A DNA stretch of 32,869 bases, from contig DIHU01000187.1 of NCBI GenBank assembly GCA_002420315.1, forward strand, positions 1 to 32,869. Reading direction: 5' to 3'. The notes beneath the pieces are model-generated. The model was not told the DNA's origin, made no database searches, and saw only the letters and a list, made by a program, of their open reading frames with translations. Every line of letters begins with the position of its first letter. Position 1 is the stretch's first letter. Source of the stretch: Akkermansiaceae bacterium UBA5688. Its GTDB lineage: Bacteria > Verrucomicrobiota > Verrucomicrobiia > Verrucomicrobiales > Akkermansiaceae. This document shows, in pieces, positions 1 through 9,469 of the stretch. The position numbers and the translations under genes are program-made.

Positions 1-221
1 AAATAGGTGACCCCAGCCGCCCAGATCTCCGTTAGATCGGGGACCGGCGGCAAAATTCCACCATTCACTTCCGCCGGATTAGCGGTCTTCACGCCTTCCA
101 AAATGCTCTCTACTTCCCCCGCCCTTGACTGAAAAAGTCGCCCCAGAAGGTCGTTTTCTACCGCATGGCACTCGCCATCCTTTTCCAGTAAGGTCCCTTT
201 CTCAAGACAGTGTAATTTCAT
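1..221 (-). CDS. Fumarylacetoacetate hydrolase family protein (N-terminal part, cut by window edge)
   Basis: The minus strand is open from the window edge to an ATG at 221, giving about 73 residues that begin MKLHCLEKGTLLE and end in LPPVPDLTEIWAAGVTY. The LPP-(x)n-EIWAAGVTY signature is typical of the start of the FAH hydrolase/isomerase domain (2-keto-4-pentenoate hydratase and acylpyruvase-like enzymes), which acts on C-C bonds in diketo acids in the cytoplasm. The metal-binding residues lie further downstream, outside the window, so the substrate cannot be assigned. An in-frame ATG at 251 would add ten residues (MARNRSQTFR). I prefer 221 because family members usually begin close to an MKL-type start. 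The gene is divergent from mutS, with a shared upstream region of about 170 bases. Confidence 0.72.
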   Translation of the reverse strand, partial: MKLHCLEKGTLLEKDGECHAVENDLLGRLFQSRAGEVESILEGVKTANPAEVNGGILPPVPDLTEIWAAGVTY

Positions 222-389
222 ACGGAAAGTCTGACTGCGATTCCTCGCCATCGAAAGCCGAAAGTCACCTGACAAGATCACTTTTAATGCTCGCAACTTT
301 TCATCTACTGATGCCAATTCGACTAAAAGGAGCTTTTCTTGATTTCACGATTCCCCCCGCCGGTTTGGCTCCCTTAAATAGCCAGAACA

Positions 390-2882
390 ATGGCAGGAGA
401 GAAAAAGCTTACCCCGATGATGGCCCAGTATATGGCCATGCGCCGGTCCCTGCCCGATGATATCCTTCTCCTCTATCGTCTCGGCGACTTCTACGAAATG
501 TTTTTTGAGGATGCCAAAGCAGCTGCAGGAATCCTCAATGTCGCGCTCACCAAGCGGAATGATATTCCGATGTGCGGAGTTCCGCACCACGCAGCACAAG
601 GTTACATAGCGAAGCTAATCAAAGCTAACAAGCGGGTCGCCATTGCCGAGCAAACCACCGAGCCGCAACCGGGTAAAATTGTGGAACGCGAAATCGCGCA
701 AATTATCTCGGCTTCTACCGTTGATGACCTCTCTCTTCTCGATGATACCCGCCACAATTATCTCGCTGCTGTTTTCCTCGGTGGCACCACCAAGAAACCT
801 TGCTTTGGGCTTGCCTGCGCCGATCACACCACCGGAGAATTCACGGTCTCTGAATTCGCTGATCAACAGCAACTCGAAGACGAACTGACACGTTTGTCAC
901 CTTCTGAACTTCTCATTCCGGAAGACCAAGCCAAAGAGCTTGGCGGGCTCCCAAATTCTCTTCCTTACGATTCCTATGCCTTCTTATCGGATCAAGCTCT
1001 GAACACTCTTAAGGATCAGTTCAAAGTCCAATCGCTCGATGGCTTCGGCTGTTCAGGAATGACCGCCGCCTTATCCGCGGCCGGGGGAGCGCTACATTAT
1101 CTGACTTTCCAGCTACGGCGAAACTGCGATCACCTAAAAGCACTCTCAGTCAGAAATGTCGCCGACTTCGTCCTCATCGACTCAGCTTCACAACTTAACC
1201 TCGACCTTGTCGACTCCCGCTCCGGTAAACAACACACGTTACTCGGAGTTCTCGACCGGACCTCAACCCCCATGGGAGCTCGTAAGCTTCGCGACTGGAT
1301 CCTTCACCCGCTTCGCGATCTTTCCGAACTCACGGCCCGTCTTGACCTTGTCGATTCCCTCCTCTCCGAACCATATCTCCTCACTAAGCTTCGCGATTCA
1401 CTGAAGAAGATCCGTGACATCGAACGCACCACTGGGCGCCTTTCCCAAGGATCAGGCAATGCTCGCGATCTCAAATCCCTCCAGGTCTCGCTCGAACGAA
1501 TCCCTGACCTCAAGGCTGACCTTTCCTCTCTTCCCTCTGCAGATTCAAATCTCAAATCTCAAATTTTAGATCTCGTCCAAGAATTTCCAGGCCTCGTTGA
1601 GACTCTGCAAAATGCTCTAGTCGATGAGCCGCCTGCCCAACTCCGAGACGGGGGAATCATTCGTGACGGACATTCCGAAGCCCTAGACGAGCTCCGAGAT
1701 GCCTCCCGCTCCGGAAAACAATGGATTGCCGAAATGCAGGCTTCCGAGCGAGCGCGCACTGGAATCGACACCCTTAAAATTAAATTCAACAACGTCTTTG
1801 GCTACTTTATTGAAATTACCAAAGCGAAATCCGATCAGGCTCCCGACGACTACCAACGGAAGCAAACCATGGCTAACGCCGAACGCTTCATCACACCCGA
1901 ACTTAAAGAAGTCGAAGGTAAAGTCCTCGGTGCCGACGACCGGGCAAAATCGCTGGAGTATGATGAATTCATCAAACTCCGCGCTGGAGTCACTGGTCAT
2001 CTCATTCCCCTCCAAAACACTGCCGACGCTCTCGCCACACTCGATGTGCTTATTTCTTTTGCTGAGACCGCTCAACTCTATCAACACACCCGCCCAGTTC
2101 TCGACGAATCGCGGCATCTACAAATCGTCGATGGCCGCCATCCGGTTCTCGAGCAAACCCTTGTCGAAGAAAAGTTTGTTCCTAATGACACCCTCATTGA
2201 TCCCCAAGAAAGCCTTCTCCAAATTCTCACCGGCCCCAACATGGCCGGAAAATCCACTTATATTCGCCAGATCGCACTGATTACCGTGATGTCTCAAATC
2301 GGTGCTTATGTTCCCGCCGAACACGCCCACATCGGTCTTACGGATCGCATCTTCTGCCGGGTCGGCGCTTCTGATGACCTCGCTAAAGGGCAATCAACTT
2401 TCATGGTCGAGATGAATGAAACTTCGCTCATCGTCAACAACGCTACGGAACACTCTCTCGTCATTCTTGATGAAATTGGGCGTGGAACCGCTACCTTCGA
2501 TGGCCTCTCAATCGCTTGGTCGGTTGCCGAGCATCTTCATGACGAGGTACGATGCCGCACTCTATTCGCCACTCACTACCATGAGCTCTGCGCTCTTTCT
2601 GACTCTAAAGACGCCGTGGCAAACTTCAATGTCGCGGTTCGCGAATGGAATGATGACATCATTTTCCTTCGCAAGATTCTCCCGGGACAAGCCGATAAAA
2701 GCTACGGTATCCAAGTCGCCCGTCTGGCAGGGCTACCTAAGAATATTCTCGACCGAGCCAAGGAAATCCTTAGCCATCTTGAGATGAGTTCTGCCAAACC
2801 AACCGAAGAGAAAAAGAATTCACCCAAAGCCAAGAAAGCTCTTCCTGAGGCCAACTCACCTCAAATGAATCTCTTCGATTGA
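390..2882 (+). CDS. mutS: DNA mismatch repair protein MutS
   Basis: MutS recognises mispaired bases and small loops and starts methyl- or nick-directed mismatch repair with MutL. The 830-residue product has the normal family length. The N-terminal mismatch-recognition motif is present as GDFYEMF, with the Phe-x-Glu wedge at residues 34-36. The connector, core and clamp domains follow. The C-terminal ABC-type ATPase has a Walker A motif GPNMAGKST at about 615-623 and a Walker B LVILDEIGRG ending in Asp694-Glu695. The signature after Walker B reads GTATFDG rather than the commoner GTSTYDG, and THYHEL follows. The C-terminal tail ends in a QMNLFD motif, resembling a beta-clamp-binding peptide, after a lysine-rich linker. 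The ATG at 390 gives a standard N-terminus, but no good ribosome binding site precedes it. Confidence 0.97.
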   Translation: MAGEKKLTPMMAQYMAMRRSLPDDILLLYRLGDFYEMFFEDAKAAAGILNVALTKRNDIPMCGVPHHAAQGYIAKLIKANKRVAIAEQTTEPQPGKIVEREIAQIISASTVDDLSLLDDTRHNYLAAVFLGGTTKKPCFGLACADHTTGEFTVSEFADQQQLEDELTRLSPSELLIPEDQAKELGGLPNSLPYDSYAFLSDQALNTLKDQFKVQSLDGFGCSGMTAALSAAGGALHYLTFQLRRNCDHLKALSVRNVADFVLIDSASQLNLDLVDSRSGKQHTLLGVLDRTSTPMGARKLRDWILHPLRDLSELTARLDLVDSLLSEPYLLTKLRDSLKKIRDIERTTGRLSQGSGNARDLKSLQVSLERIPDLKADLSSLPSADSNLKSQILDLVQEFPGLVETLQNALVDEPPAQLRDGGIIRDGHSEALDELRDASRSGKQWIAEMQASERARTGIDTLKIKFNNVFGYFIEITKAKSDQAPDDYQRKQTMANAERFITPELKEVEGKVLGADDRAKSLEYDEFIKLRAGVTGHLIPLQNTADALATLDVLISFAETAQLYQHTRPVLDESRHLQIVDGRHPVLEQTLVEEKFVPNDTLIDPQESLLQILTGPNMAGKSTYIRQIALITVMSQIGAYVPAEHAHIGLTDRIFCRVGASDDLAKGQSTFMVEMNETSLIVNNATEHSLVILDEIGRGTATFDGLSIAWSVAEHLHDEVRCRTLFATHYHELCALSDSKDAVANFNVAVREWNDDIIFLRKILPGQADKSYGIQVARLAGLPKNILDRAKEILSHLEMSSAKPTEEKKNSPKAKKALPEANSPQMNLFD

Positions 2883-3039
2883 TCGTCAATTTTCGAAAGC
2901 TGAGAGAATCTAGTAAACAAGCTCCTTTGGTCTGGATGCCAGAGCGAACTAGGAATCAAAAAGATTCTCTTTAGGATTTGGGCGAATTGCCCGGCCTCAA
3001 AATCATCAAAAAGTGCCGACGACAACAAAGGTGCTATTT

Positions 3040-4359
3040 TTACTGTGATACTGGTGACTCGACCGTGACGTCTTTTACCCATTGCTCAACTAGTAACGTA
3101 AGTCTGCCCATTACTTCAGGATACTTTGTGGAAAGATTGTTCGTCTCATTTCGGTCCTTCGCTAAATTAAAAAGAAGAAACTGTTTCTTCTTTTTTCCAA
3201 CTGTCACCACCAACTTCCAATCGCCATCTCTGACCGCCAAGCTACCACCGTGCTTCCAAAAAAGCGGCTTCCGAGCGGTGGCGGCTCCTTCCAGAGCTTT
3301 TGTCACATCAATCCCGTCCAACTTCCGCTTAGGCTCGATCTTCCCCCCTCCCATCGAAACAAAAGTAGGAAGTAAATCCATCGTCAAAATCGGGACCTGG
3401 CAGATTTCTCCTTTCGGCAATCGCCCAGGCCAATTAAAAATTCCTGGCACCCGGTGCCCACCCTCGAAGACCTGCCCCTTTCTTCCACGTAATCCGCCGG
3501 AGGAACCATCCGGCGCTGGCCCATTGTCAGAACAGAACACGATCAAGGTATTCTTTCTCAAATCAAGCTCTTCAAGCTTCGAAACAATACGGCCCACTCC
3601 TTCATCCATAATTTCCACCATTTTAGAATAAACAGCCTGCCGGTCCACCTTCTGTTTAGGCTGGTCACGATTACTCTTTCCAATCATCCGAAAGCCAGGA
3701 GTCTCCCGATCCTGTAAAGGGTAGTGGGGCGCGCCGTGATGCAAAACGAGGAAAAAAGGCTTCTCCTTTTTGCGGTCAATAAAAGAGAGCGCATTTTCTG
3801 TAATGAGATCGGTAAGATAACCAGTTTCATCTTCCTTTTTGTCGCGCTTCCACCAATCAAAATACCCTTCTTGATCGATGTGGCGATGGTAGTCAACGTT
3901 ACCCGAGACGAAGCCTTCAAATTCGTCAAAGCCTTGATGAATAGGATTAAACTTCGCCGGATATCCTAGATGCCACTTCCCAAACAAAGCTGTAGCATAA
4001 CCGGACTCCTTCATGGCCTCCCCCAGCGTCCATTCCTTGAGGGGCAACCCCGTATCACGATGAGACTTTGCCGTAATGACCCCACCTACGCCACTTCGCT
4101 GCTGATAACGTCCTGTCATCAAAGCAGCCCGAGTTGGTGAGCAGACTGCTCCATTTGAGTGAAAATCAATACACTTCACTCCTGTCGAAGCAAGCTTATC
4201 GAGATGAGGAGTTTTGATCGTTTTACTTCCATAACATGACAAGCCGCCGTAGCCGAGATCATCCGCCATAATGAAAATGATATTAGGTTTCTCTGTCTCA
4301 GCAAAAGCGATCCAAGGTAAAAGGGCCCAAGATCCAATACGTGTTTTAAGTTTTACCAT
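3040..4359 (-). CDS. Secreted formylglycine-dependent sulfatase
   Basis: This is an alkaline-phosphatase-superfamily sulfatase of 439 residues that would hydrolyse sulfate esters, probably on a polysaccharide or aryl sulfate, outside the cytoplasm. A short hydrophobic leader (about residues 1-20, ending in AFA) is followed directly by KPNIIFIMADDLGYG, the metal-binding Asp pair at 33-34. The formylglycine motif is CSPTRAALMTGR with Cys73. Later blocks include GKWHLG, HHGAPHYP and FCSDNGPAP, which carry further metal and sulfate ligands. It lies 12 bases after the stop of another sulfatase on the same strand, so the two are probably cotranscribed behind murG and murC-murB. No sulfatase-maturating enzyme is seen in the window. 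The exact substrate cannot be told from sequence. Confidence 0.93.
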   Translation of the reverse strand: MVKLKTRIGSWALLPWIAFAETEKPNIIFIMADDLGYGGLSCYGSKTIKTPHLDKLASTGVKCIDFHSNGAVCSPTRAALMTGRYQQRSGVGGVITAKSHRDTGLPLKEWTLGEAMKESGYATALFGKWHLGYPAKFNPIHQGFDEFEGFVSGNVDYHRHIDQEGYFDWWKRDKKEDETGYLTDLITENALSFIDRKKEKPFFLVLHHGAPHYPLQDRETPGFRMIGKSNRDQPKQKVDRQAVYSKMVEIMDEGVGRIVSKLEELDLRKNTLIVFCSDNGPAPDGSSGGLRGRKGQVFEGGHRVPGIFNWPGRLPKGEICQVPILTMDLLPTFVSMGGGKIEPKRKLDGIDVTKALEGAATARKPLFWKHGGSLAVRDGDWKLVVTVGKKKKQFLLFNLAKDRNETNNLSTKYPEVMGRLTLLVEQWVKDVTVESPVSQ

Positions 4360-4371
4360 CCTATTTCTTTT

Positions 4372-5715
4372 TTAATTTTTTCTGGACGCTCCAGGTCCCC
4401 ATCGCGGTTCCTCCAGTTGCTTCTCCCAGGCATTAAGCTTTCTCAACATTGCTTTAAGCACCTCACCATTTTCGCTCGCCAGATCTCTAGACTCCCCAAC
4501 ATCCTTGCTCAGATCAAAGAGTGCGGGTTTATCTCCAGACTTGCGATCATGAATAATTTTCCATTTTCCTTCCCTCATAGCCCGAGGACCACCACTCCCA
4601 CCCTGCCTCCAAAACAACGGCCTAGGCACTTCCACCACCGCTGTCGTTTTTAGCTTCACACCAAGTAGTTCCAGAAAACTTCTCCCATCAAGATTCCAAT
4701 CCAAAGACACCTCCCCACCCGCTGCCTCAATCAAGGTCGGCAGAAGATCAAGCGCGATCACCGGCTGATCAATGACCCTTCCAGCTGGTATTTCACCCTT
4801 CCATCTCATCACCCAGGGAACCCTCACACCCCCTTCCCACAAAGTCCCTTTCTTCCCCTGAAGTGGAAAATTATTAGCTCCATTTGAAGTCTGCCCGCCA
4901 TTGTCATTAGTAAATAAGATAATCGTGTTCTTATCCAATCCTTCTCTCTTCAAGCAATCCAACACCTTCCCTACATTATCATCAAGACTCACGATCAACC
5001 CGGCATAGCCGGCTCTCCTCTTCTGATCAATATGAGCCACTCTCTTCACATCTTCTGGCTTGGGCTGAAGGGGCCCGTGGGGTGAAGTAAAAGAGACGAA
5101 AAGAAAAAACGGCGCTTCTTTATTCTCACGGATGAACCGGCAAGCCGCATCACCAAAACGATCGGTTACGTAGCCATCTTCTTTAGTAATCCTGCCGTTC
5201 TCTTGTATCACTCGATGGGTACTGGGTTTCAGTATTTCATGATAAGGTCGTGAACCTTGTAGAAGACCATAAAACCAATCAAACCCGCGTTTATTCGGGT
5301 GATACTCTTCGGGATATCCAAGATGCCACTTACCAACCAGCCCCGTAGTATAGCCCAAGGATTTGAGGTGGTTGACTCCGAATTTCTCCTTCAAATCCAA
5401 GCCGCTTTGAAAGCCAGGAGGAAGATTATTATCATAACCAAACCTCTGTTGATAACGCCCGGTCATTAAACCTGCGCGGGAGGGCGAGCACACCGAACCC
5501 GCCATGTAAGCATTTGTAAACCTCGCGCCTTCCTTTGCGATACGATCGATATTAGGCGTTAGTTTCTTCATATCCGCTGCGCAATTCGGTTGGAAACCAA
5601 AATCGGCATAGCCCGCATCATCAGAGTAAAGAATAATAATGTTTGGCTGCGCTAATGCCAACGACGAGACCGCCAGAAAAGCGCTCAAAATTCTCAAAAT
5701 CATGCTTTCGATCAT
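4372..5715 (-). CDS. Secreted formylglycine-dependent sulfatase
   Basis: This is a second Cys-type sulfatase, about 447 residues from the chosen ATG. The start is ambiguous: a GTG at 5742 touches the murC-murB stop codon, and ATGs at 5715 and 5703 give shorter leaders. I chose 5715 because what follows is a compact signal peptide (MIESMILRILSAFLAV, cleavage near LALA-QPN). The active-site motif is CSPSRAGLMTGR; the Cys is residue 85 counted from the GTG, 76 from the chosen start. The metal-site DD of LYSDDAGY and the GKWHLG, SFTSPHGPL and FTNDNGGQ blocks are all present. Its relation to the downstream sulfatase is that of a paralogue, not a recent copy: motifs match but the flanking sequence differs widely. 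The substrate is unknown. Confidence 0.93.
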   Translation of the reverse strand: MIESMILRILSAFLAVSSLALAQPNIIILYSDDAGYADFGFQPNCAADMKKLTPNIDRIAKEGARFTNAYMAGSVCSPSRAGLMTGRYQQRFGYDNNLPPGFQSGLDLKEKFGVNHLKSLGYTTGLVGKWHLGYPEEYHPNKRGFDWFYGLLQGSRPYHEILKPSTHRVIQENGRITKEDGYVTDRFGDAACRFIRENKEAPFFLFVSFTSPHGPLQPKPEDVKRVAHIDQKRRAGYAGLIVSLDDNVGKVLDCLKREGLDKNTIILFTNDNGGQTSNGANNFPLQGKKGTLWEGGVRVPWVMRWKGEIPAGRVIDQPVIALDLLPTLIEAAGGEVSLDWNLDGRSFLELLGVKLKTTAVVEVPRPLFWRQGGSGGPRAMREGKWKIIHDRKSGDKPALFDLSKDVGESRDLASENGEVLKAMLRKLNAWEKQLEEPRWGPGASRKN

Positions 5716-5742
5716 GGCAAAGAATTTTTTTGCAACAATCAC

Positions 5743-8043
5743 CTAAAACACAACCTCGTCCTCACCGAGGATCTGTATCTCAGTCTCGAGAACAACGCCT
5801 CTATCTTCCTTCGCCTTCGCTTTGATCTTCTCGATTAATGAAATCACATCAGAAGCACTAGCCTTACCTCGATTAACGATAAAATTACCATGCTCCGGCG
5901 AAACCTCGGCCTTGCCTACCCCAGTCTCTTTCAAGCCCATCTCATCGATCAATTGACCCGCGCCGCAGACTGCGGGGTTTTTGAACGTGCACCCAGCACT
6001 CGCAGCCTTCGGCTGGGTCGTATTACGATGATGGCGAGATTCATTAAGCTTCTCCTGTATCGCTTGTTGATCTGAGGGAACTCCAGCGAAGGTCGCCTCC
6101 AGAGCATAATTCCGGCGAAGCTCGGGGACGTTGCGGTAATAAAATTTTATCTCATCACGCTTGCGCGTTCTAATCTCTCCATCTTCATCCAAAAAAGTCA
6201 CTGCGACAACTTGGTCGAAAGTTTCCACACCCATTGCTCCGGCATTCATACGCAGTCCGCCTCCGACATTCCCCGGGATTCCTTCCATCCATTCAAATCC
6301 ACCAAGGCCATGCTCGCGTGCTATACTGGCAACCTTTTTGAAGCGAACTCCAACACCTGCCGTGATCGTATTCCCCTCAACAGTGACCGCAGCAAAGGCA
6401 CCACCTGCTGGATGAATAACAGCCCCACGAATTCCTCCATCTCGAATCAACAGATTAGATCCACGCCCCACAATTCGCACTGGAATCCCCCGAGCTTTGC
6501 AGAAAGAAACAGAATCGGCTAATTGCCGAAATTCCGATGGCTCGATCCAAAACTGAGCCGGCCCTCCAACACGCATTGTACTGTGACGCGACATCGGTTC
6601 GTAAAGCTTAATTGCCGAGGCTTTTGTTTCATTTCGGATTTCCTCCAAAACCTTAAGATCGCGAATAATCTTATTTCCAGCCTCATGAACATTTCCGGCT
6701 CCCAACGTCAAAAAAAGATCACCCTCCGCTAAATTATTCCCCACCGCGTGATGCGCGGTTGGAAGATCCGGGACAAAGTATGCTTTCGTCGAACCATTGG
6801 CTAAAATTGCATCAACAATTGTCTGCCCACTCACACCAGGAATAGGATCTTCGCTGGCCGCGTAGATATCGGTCACGAAAACTAGATCGGCAGCTTGTAA
6901 GGTCTTACCAAAATCATCAGCTAGCTTATGAGTCCGGCTGTAGCGATGAGGCTGAAAGAGCACAATCACGCGGCCCGGCTTGTAACTACGAGCAGTCTGC
7001 AAAGTAGCCGCAACCTCCGTCGGATGATGGCCGTAGTCATCCACAATACGATATCGCTTGCTCAGATGCTTCGTTTCGAATCGTCTCTTAGCACCCGCAA
7101 AAGAACTAAGGGCCTGATTCATTTTTGAAAAATCAACCCCACAACTTGAAGCCACCGCGATTGCTCCTAAAGCATTCAACACATTATGTAGACCGGGAAT
7201 ACCAAGCTGAACCCTGCCCAGCTCCTTCCCTTTATAGTTGACCGTAAAACTCACTGTTCCGATCTGCCCAGAAAGATCAGTCGCAGTCCAATCGGCATCT
7301 TGCCAACCATAGGAAATGGAATTGTCTCGTGTTACACAAAGCTGAGTCGCTACTTCACACTGACGGCAATAAAAAACGGTATCCGAAGTCTGGTCCAACA
7401 AGTTATTAAAAACCTCACGAATTTGCTCAATCCCTCGCGTGTAGTGGTCAAGGTGCTCTTCCTCGACATTTAACACAATTGCGTGTTTTGGATGATACAG
7501 GGCCAACGTGCCATCCGATTCATCACCCTCTGCCACCAGATACTCACCATCTTGGTTCCATTCGGCATTAGAACCCAAAACTGGGATCTCCGCCCCCACA
7601 TAATGACAAGGCATGAAATCTCCTTGACGAAGAATATGCGCAATCATTGCCGAGGTCGTTGTCTTACCATGGGTGCCAGAAACCACCACTCCTGCCTTCG
7701 TATGAAGAATGGCCGCTAGGCATTCTGCACGTCGGAAAGTAGCAATCTTTTGAATCAAAGCCTCGGAAAGGGCGGGGTTTGTGGGCCGAATCGCCGAGGA
7801 ATAAATCACCGCATCCGTATTCTTCACGACTTCTCCTGAATGCGGCGTAGAAAAATCAAGACCTAACATTCGGAGACGCTCCGTCTCTCCAGAAGTCACT
7901 CGATCAGATCCGCTAACCCGATGCCCCATCTGAATCAAGAGCCTCGCCAACCCACTCATACCCGAACCTGCCACCCCGATCAAATGAACCCGGAGTGGTT
8001 GCTCCGGATTTAAAATCTTCTCGCTGAATTGCTCGATAGTCAT
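5743..8043 (-). CDS. murC-murB: Bifunctional UDP-N-acetylmuramate--L-alanine ligase / UDP-N-acetylenolpyruvoylglucosamine reductase (MurC-MurB fusion)
   Basis: A 766-residue fusion carries two consecutive cytoplasmic steps of peptidoglycan precursor synthesis. Residues 1 to about 460 are MurC: the N-terminal nucleotide-binding GVAGSGMSGLA, the ATP loop GTHGKTTT at 123-130, and FQPHRYSRT near 363-371. Residues about 478-766 are MurB: STMRVGGPA, the FAD-binding GRGSNLL, EGIPGNVGGG, YYRN at 635-638 and AGCTFKNP with Cys685 where MurB usually has the proton-donating Ser. The domain order is the reverse of the reactions, because MurB forms the MurC substrate. The ATG overlaps the murG stop as ATGA, which suggests translational coupling. 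The MurB half looks like the shorter type II form. The fusion is continuous, with no stop or frameshift between halves. Confidence 0.96.
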   Translation of the reverse strand: MTIEQFSEKILNPEQPLRVHLIGVAGSGMSGLARLLIQMGHRVSGSDRVTSGETERLRMLGLDFSTPHSGEVVKNTDAVIYSSAIRPTNPALSEALIQKIATFRRAECLAAILHTKAGVVVSGTHGKTTTSAMIAHILRQGDFMPCHYVGAEIPVLGSNAEWNQDGEYLVAEGDESDGTLALYHPKHAIVLNVEEEHLDHYTRGIEQIREVFNNLLDQTSDTVFYCRQCEVATQLCVTRDNSISYGWQDADWTATDLSGQIGTVSFTVNYKGKELGRVQLGIPGLHNVLNALGAIAVASSCGVDFSKMNQALSSFAGAKRRFETKHLSKRYRIVDDYGHHPTEVAATLQTARSYKPGRVIVLFQPHRYSRTHKLADDFGKTLQAADLVFVTDIYAASEDPIPGVSGQTIVDAILANGSTKAYFVPDLPTAHHAVGNNLAEGDLFLTLGAGNVHEAGNKIIRDLKVLEEIRNETKASAIKLYEPMSRHSTMRVGGPAQFWIEPSEFRQLADSVSFCKARGIPVRIVGRGSNLLIRDGGIRGAVIHPAGGAFAAVTVEGNTITAGVGVRFKKVASIAREHGLGGFEWMEGIPGNVGGGLRMNAGAMGVETFDQVVAVTFLDEDGEIRTRKRDEIKFYYRNVPELRRNYALEATFAGVPSDQQAIQEKLNESRHHRNTTQPKAASAGCTFKNPAVCGAGQLIDEMGLKETGVGKAEVSPEHGNFIVNRGKASASDVISLIEKIKAKAKEDRGVVLETEIQILGEDEVVF

Positions 8044-9122
8044 CCTTCAATAACGTTAACGATTTGGGCAGCCGCATCAGGAACCGCGAGATTCAGTATC
8101 GATTTTGACATACTTTCAAGAGTTCCATCATCGAGTTCAGACAAAATGTCTGTGATCGTTTTGGCTTTGAGATCTTTCTCATGAGTTAAGACCGCAGCCC
8201 CTGCTTTTTCAAAGACACGGGCATTAGCTGTTTGATGGTCATCAGCAGCAAAGGGGAACGGCACCAAAAGCGCCGGCAACCCTACATGGCTCAACTCTGT
8301 CAGAGACGATGCCCCAGATCTCGCTACACAAAAATCGCTTGCCGCATATGCTGCCGCCATGCCTTCACAAAATGCCAGTATCTTGTAGCCATCACGATTG
8401 CCCACTTGTTCAGAAAGGCGTTCAAAGTCCATCTGCCCAGCCAAGTGAAGCACCTGCCATGCGCTGCCCTCTGTCCCCTCGGCAACTAGCTCATTGAGGC
8501 GTCGGGCTCCCTGCGAGCCCCCCATCACGAGGAGCGTTTTCTTTAATGGGTCAAGACCGAATTTCTCGCATGCCGCTTGGCGTGATGGAAGCTTCTCAAG
8601 CTCGTCACGAACCGGAGTGCCGGTATGAATCACCTTGATATTCGGAAAGTGAGCTGAAGCTTCCTCCAATCCCACCAAAACTGCTGTGCAACGCTTGGCC
8701 GTCATACGATTAGAACGTCCAGGAATGGCATTGGAATCATGCACATAGGTTCGAAGTCCTTTTTTTGCTCCAGCGACTACTGGAGGAAAAGAGGTAAACC
8801 CTCCCATTCCGAGAATGACATTTGGTTCCTCACGATCAACGATAAGGCCGCACTGCTTGATTGTCTTGCGCAGACGCCACAAAAAAGAAACCATTTTACG
8901 CGACATGGTCGGCGGTTTCGCAATGGCCCTTACAGTTTCAAAACGAAGATCCGAGTATTTTTGGGAAGCCTGAGCATCGACTTTCTTTTCGGAAATCAGA
9001 AGTAAGATCTCGTGCCCTCGTGCCTTAAGCTCTTGGGCAACAGCGATTCCAGGAAATAAATGTCCTCCTGTTCCGCCGCAGGCGATTATGATTTTTTGAG
9101 ATTTAGACACTAGCTTCGCCAA
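8040..9122 (-). CDS. murG: UDP-N-acetylglucosamine--N-acetylmuramyl-(pentapeptide) pyrophosphoryl-undecaprenol N-acetylglucosamine transferase
   Basis: MurG transfers GlcNAc to lipid I to make lipid II at the inner face of the cytoplasmic membrane. The 360-residue product has the N-terminal glycine-rich loop GGTGGHLFPGIAVA, the GFTSFPPVVA block, the C-terminal nucleotide-binding loop GGSQGARRLNE, and the ARSGASSLTEL and PFPFAADDHQTANA motifs that contact UDP-GlcNAc. The start is TTG at 9122, with an AGG a few bases upstream. A GTG at 9110 (VSKSQKIII) is a plausible alternative. It is the first gene of the murG-murCB-sulfatase run. The rest of a typical division and cell wall cluster (ftsW upstream; ddl, ftsQ, ftsA, ftsZ downstream) is not next to it here. 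Confidence 0.95.
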   Translation of the reverse strand: MAKLVSKSQKIIIACGGTGGHLFPGIAVAQELKARGHEILLLISEKKVDAQASQKYSDLRFETVRAIAKPPTMSRKMVSFLWRLRKTIKQCGLIVDREEPNVILGMGGFTSFPPVVAGAKKGLRTYVHDSNAIPGRSNRMTAKRCTAVLVGLEEASAHFPNIKVIHTGTPVRDELEKLPSRQAACEKFGLDPLKKTLLVMGGSQGARRLNELVAEGTEGSAWQVLHLAGQMDFERLSEQVGNRDGYKILAFCEGMAAAYAASDFCVARSGASSLTELSHVGLPALLVPFPFAADDHQTANARVFEKAGAAVLTHEKDLKAKTITDILSELDDGTLESMSKSILNLAVPDAAAQIVNVIEG

Positions 9123-9469
9123 AACCTACGGTCTGGAATCAGTTTTTTGAACTGCGAAATGCAGGAAATATCGCCTTTCTATCGCAAGCACCTTATTAAC
9201 GTTCAACTTCACCCAAAAATTAGCCAATCAGCGATCCAAAACATTCAGTCAAAATCCCTTCGACAAACAGCGCTCTGATTTGACTTGGAACAGATGGGGT
9301 ATTTCACCTTTCGAAACCATCCCAGATAACCACCATGCTGGCGGCGCTTCCATAAGAATTCTCATTCCGGAAGGTCGCACCTAGCTCTTCTTGAACCACC
9401 CACCCTGATACTTGATCGTCGTGCTTCCAAATTCACCGTAAAAACAGTATCGTTTCCTCCGAGAAGACC
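9123..9469. other. Intergenic region between divergent murG and argD
   Basis: These 347 bases separate two divergent genes and must contain both promoters. I see no convincing coding frame, tRNA or intrinsic terminator. A TTGACT on the plus strand near 9280 has no well-spaced -10 partner. A minus-strand TTGACT near 9245 is likewise not followed by a clear TATAAT at 17 bases. A loose inverted repeat GATGG/CCATC lies around 9293-9320. A GAGAAG a few bases before the argD ATG may act as its ribosome binding site. Confidence 0.5.

Noticed and set aside
125..460. 111-residue plus-strand frame before mutS
   Set aside because: It overlaps the partial FAH gene and the mutS start in another frame, and its composition is not protein-like.
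1683..2117. 144-residue minus-strand frame inside mutS
   Set aside because: It lies entirely inside the MutS clamp region and shows no family signature.
2902..2971. Inverted repeat AGAGAATCT/AGATTCTCT between mutS and the sulfatase
   Set aside because: The 9-base arms are 52 bases apart with no following T tract. The spacing is too long for a terminator and no RNA family is evident.
2978..3631. 217-residue plus-strand frame opposite the first sulfatase
   Set aside because: It is antisense to a sulfatase with intact motifs and has no recognisable domain.
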